From: an uncultured Pirellulaceae bacterium
GTDB lineage: Bacteria > Planctomycetota > Planctomycetia > Pirellulales > Pirellulaceae
Assembly: GCA_934255105.1 (NCBI GenBank)
Contig: CAKQNH010000165.1
Location: 1 to 8,378, forward strand
Direction of reading: 5' to 3'
Length of the DNA stretch: 8,378 nt
In this document: in pieces, positions 6,481 to 8,378 of the stretch
How the letters are laid out: each line of letters opens with the position of its first letter
How positions within the stretch are numbered: position 1 is the first letter of the stretch
Notes under the pieces: model-generated
The model's input: only the letters and a program-made list of their open reading frames with translations
Databases searched by the model: none
Told to the model about the DNA's origin: nothing
Position numbers and translations under genes: made by a program

Positions 6481-6512
6481 GGGCTGTCCAGCTTGGACGA
6501 GCTCCCTTTTTT
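6481..6512 (+). terminator. terminator-like hairpin with T6 tract
   Basis: The stem pairs 6481-6483 with 6504-6506 (GGG/CCC), 6484-6485 with 6500-6501 and 6486-6490 with 6494-6498 (GTCCA/TGGAC) around a 3-nt loop. There are a 2-nt bulge and a 1-nt bulge on the 3' side, making 10 base pairs. Six T residues at 6507-6512 follow at once. It sits 432 nt after the propeller gene stop and 27 nt before the next start codon, so it could end an upstream transcript or attenuate the downstream gene. The bulges weaken the stem, which lowers confidence. Confidence 0.5.
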
Positions 6513-6539
6513 CAGTGCGGCCGGAGATGACTGGCCGAC

Positions 6540-8378
6540 ATGGAGACGAATTTCACTATGCGAACATCGGCTAATTCTTCGCGATCTCTGGCGGTGCTGT
6601 ATGCAGTAGTTATATTCCTCTCGGCCTTCCTGCTCTTTCAGGTGCAGCCGTTGATTGGCAAGTGCATTTTGCCTTGGTTTGGCGGTACTCCAGCGGTGTG
6701 GACGACGTGCATGTTAGTCTTTCAACTGCTGCTGTTTGGTGGCTATGCCTACGCTCACTTGAGCGCTAAATTTTTCAGCCCACGCGGTCAAGCATGGTTG
6801 CATGTGGGGCTACTGGTCGCGGCGTTAGTGATGCTTCCAATTATCCCAGACGCCAGTTGGAAGCCGTCGGGTGAAGAGGCCCCTACGCTGCGCATCGTGT
6901 TGCTGTTGATGGCCACGATTGGCCTACCCTACTTTGTTCTTTCATCGACCAGCCCATTGATACAGAGTTGGTTCAGTCGGACGCATGTTGGACAGACACC
7001 GTATCGCTTGTATTCGCTGTCCAACGTGGGTTCGCTGCTGGCCTTGCTCTCCTATCCGTTTGTAGTGGAACCCAGTCTAGCGACCGACATGCAGGCTAGT
7101 CTGTGGTCATGGGCGTTCGTCGGCTTTGCGGCGCTGTGCGCGTGGGGAGCGTGGCGTATGGCGGCCAGTGTCAAAGTTGCCGGCGTTCCAGCTTCCACTA
7201 CCTCAGCCCTAGCATCTGCGGCGGTGGAAACGGCACAGGTAGCTCGTCCGAGTTGGGGACTAACGGCGCAGTGGTTTGGCTTGTCCATGACCGCTTCTAT
7301 CTTATTGCTGGCCACTACCAATCAGGTCTGTTTGGATGTGGCCGTGGTGCCATTCCTGTGGGTCTTGCCACTGGCGCTGTATCTGTTGACGTTTATTCTG
7401 TGTTTCGATGGCGAACGCTGGTATTCGCGGCGGTACTACACCCCCGTCGCTGCCGCCCTGATCGTAGCCACGGTGGGTTTAATCAGCCGCGGTTCCGATG
7501 CTTCCATTCTAGTACAGATCTGCATTTTCTTCGGAATGATGTTTAGTTGTTGCATGGTCTGCCATGGCGAGTTGGCGGCACTCAAACCGCATCCGCGATA
7601 TTTGACGGCTTACTTCTTAACCATGTCGGCGGGTGGGGCGGCGGGGGGCATGTTCGTTGGACTGCTGGCACCTCAAATATTTGTCTCGTACAACGAGCTC
7701 TACTTCGGCATTTTTTGTTGTCTGTTGTTATTCATGAGTGTGCGTCTACGCGAGGACAATTTCCGCTGGCCGCTACCGCATTGGACCTGCCCCGTGGCTG
7801 TGGCTGGTCTGATCCTGCTGGTGTTGGGGGTGCTGGTGCAAGCCGGTCGCCACGATACGGGTACGATCGCCATCAGTCGCAATTTCTACGGTGTGCTGCG
7901 AGTCAAACAGTCAATGGGCACGACCGACATAGAGCCTATGCGGCGAATGGCTCACGGTCGCATCACGCACGGTTTGCAATTCGTAGACAAAGATAAAGCG
8001 CGCATCCCTACGGCCTACTATGCGCACAGCACCGGCATTGGGAAATTGCTCGATAGCTTCGCTCCCGAAGCGCCGCGCCATATTGGAGTGGTCGGGCTGG
8101 GCGTGGGCACGTTGGCCACCTACGGTCGCGAAGCGGATCGCGTGCGGATGTACGAGATCAATTCCGAAGTCATCCGTTTATCTCGCAAACACTTCACTTT
8201 TCTGCAAGATTGTGTCGCCGAGCAAACTATTGTTACTGGCGATGCCCGCCTGTCGTTGGAGTTCGAGCCCGCGCAACAATTCGATGTATTGGTACTGGAT
8301 GCATTTTCAGGCGATGCCATTCCAGTTCACCTGCTCACCAGTGAAGCCATGCAGGTCTATCTGAAACATCTCAAACGC
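6540..8378 (+). CDS. multi-pass membrane protein fused to spermidine-synthase-like domain, 3' end cut
   Basis: The frame is open from the ATG at 6540 to the window end, giving 613 residues without a stop; an in-frame TGA at 6528 fixes the upstream limit. A second in-frame ATG at 6558 is an equally possible start. The first about 435 residues hold some ten hydrophobic segments, starting with LAVLYAVVIFLSAFLLFQVQ, typical of the fused MFS/spermidine synthase family. The C-terminal soluble part begins near SRNFYGVLRV (446-455), then has AHGRITHGLQF (471-481), the SAM-site loop VVGLGVGTLA (517-526), the acidic YEIN (538-541), GDAR (567-570) and VLDAFSGDAIPVHLLT (585-600). Classical spermidine synthases have GGGDGG at the loop, so aminopropyl transfer is uncertain; the physiological role of this family is not established. 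A weak GGAG lies upstream of each start. More of the C-terminal domain lies beyond the window. Confidence 0.88.
   Translation, partial: METNFTMRTSANSSRSLAVLYAVVIFLSAFLLFQVQPLIGKCILPWFGGTPAVWTTCMLVFQLLLFGGYAYAHLSAKFFSPRGQAWLHVGLLVAALVMLPIIPDASWKPSGEEAPTLRIVLLLMATIGLPYFVLSSTSPLIQSWFSRTHVGQTPYRLYSLSNVGSLLALLSYPFVVEPSLATDMQASLWSWAFVGFAALCAWGAWRMAASVKVAGVPASTTSALASAAVETAQVARPSWGLTAQWFGLSMTASILLLATTNQVCLDVAVVPFLWVLPLALYLLTFILCFDGERWYSRRYYTPVAAALIVATVGLISRGSDASILVQICIFFGMMFSCCMVCHGELAALKPHPRYLTAYFLTMSAGGAAGGMFVGLLAPQIFVSYNELYFGIFCCLLLFMSVRLREDNFRWPLPHWTCPVAVAGLILLVLGVLVQAGRHDTGTIAISRNFYGVLRVKQSMGTTDIEPMRRMAHGRITHGLQFVDKDKARIPTAYYAHSTGIGKLLDSFAPEAPRHIGVVGLGVGTLATYGREADRVRMYEINSEVIRLSRKHFTFLQDCVAEQTIVTGDARLSLEFEPAQQFDVLVLDAFSGDAIPVHLLTSEAMQVYLKHLKR

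Larger units (their letters stand above)
6050..6539. other. 490-nt spacer with structured elements before the membrane fusion gene
   Basis: No gene is supported here. Frames open for 65-116 codons on both strands resemble no known family. The spacer holds a tandem repeat at 6231-6274, a cluster of possible hairpins at 6341-6414 and a terminator-like structure at 6475-6512. A -10-like TATAAC lies at 6335-6340 with only a poor -35 (CCGACT at 6311-6316, 18-nt spacing). The right part may be the leader of the downstream gene or a separate small RNA. Confidence 0.5.

Noticed and set aside
7103..8364. Plus-strand frames inside the membrane fusion gene (7103-7546, 7547-7996, 8020-8364)
   Set aside because: They are out-of-frame shadows; the true frame is continuous from 6540 to the window end and carries all family motifs.
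1..8378. CRISPR array, tRNA or rRNA gene, insertion sequence or phage genes
   Set aside because: No regularly spaced repeats, cloverleaf-like segments, transposase motifs or terminal inverted repeats were seen.

Overview
The window reads as a piece of a Planctomycete chromosome, most likely from the Pirellulales. This is inferred from gene style, not from a marker gene. The clues are a secreted PQQ-type beta-propeller protein opening with the N-W-P-Q-W-R-G signature common in that phylum, a lone divergent ECF-like sigma factor, weak Shine-Dalgarno sequences, moderate GC content and long gene spacers. No rRNA, tRNA, CRISPR array, insertion sequence or phage gene is visible.

Layout. (1) 1-1903 (+): the 3' part of an N-carbamoylputrescine amidase gene (aguB, cut by the window edge), followed 7 nt later by a complete agmatine deiminase gene (aguA). 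Together they form an agmatine-to-putrescine operon. (2) 2129-2770 (-): an ECF-type sigma factor, convergent with aguA and divergent from fdxA. (3) 2771-3314: a gene-free spacer with two hairpins and a good sigma70-like promoter for fdxA. (4) 3315-3593 (+): a seven-iron ferredoxin, fdxA. (5) 3702-4568 (+): a cytoplasmic metallophosphoesterase. (6) 4736-6049 (+): an exported PQQ-like beta-propeller protein with its own candidate extended -10 promoter. (7) 6050-6539: a 490-nt spacer with a tandem repeat, several hairpins and a terminator-like hairpin plus T6 just before the next gene. (8) 6540 to the window end (+): a multi-pass membrane protein fused to a spermidine-synthase-like SAM-binding domain, cut by the right edge.

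How the genes may work together. AguA converts agmatine to N-carbamoylputrescine and AguB converts that to putrescine. The membrane-fused spermidine-synthase-like protein at the far end would fit polyamine metabolism by family name. However, it is about 4.6 kb away, is probably separately transcribed, and lacks the canonical G-G-G-D-G motif, so the link is only suggestive. The other genes show no clear pathway connection.

The most interesting non-coding signal is the leader of the last gene. A terminator-like hairpin with a T6 tract lies 27 nt before the start codon, and a competing upstream hairpin overlaps it, which resembles transcription attenuation. No clearly new multi-gene system could be supported.
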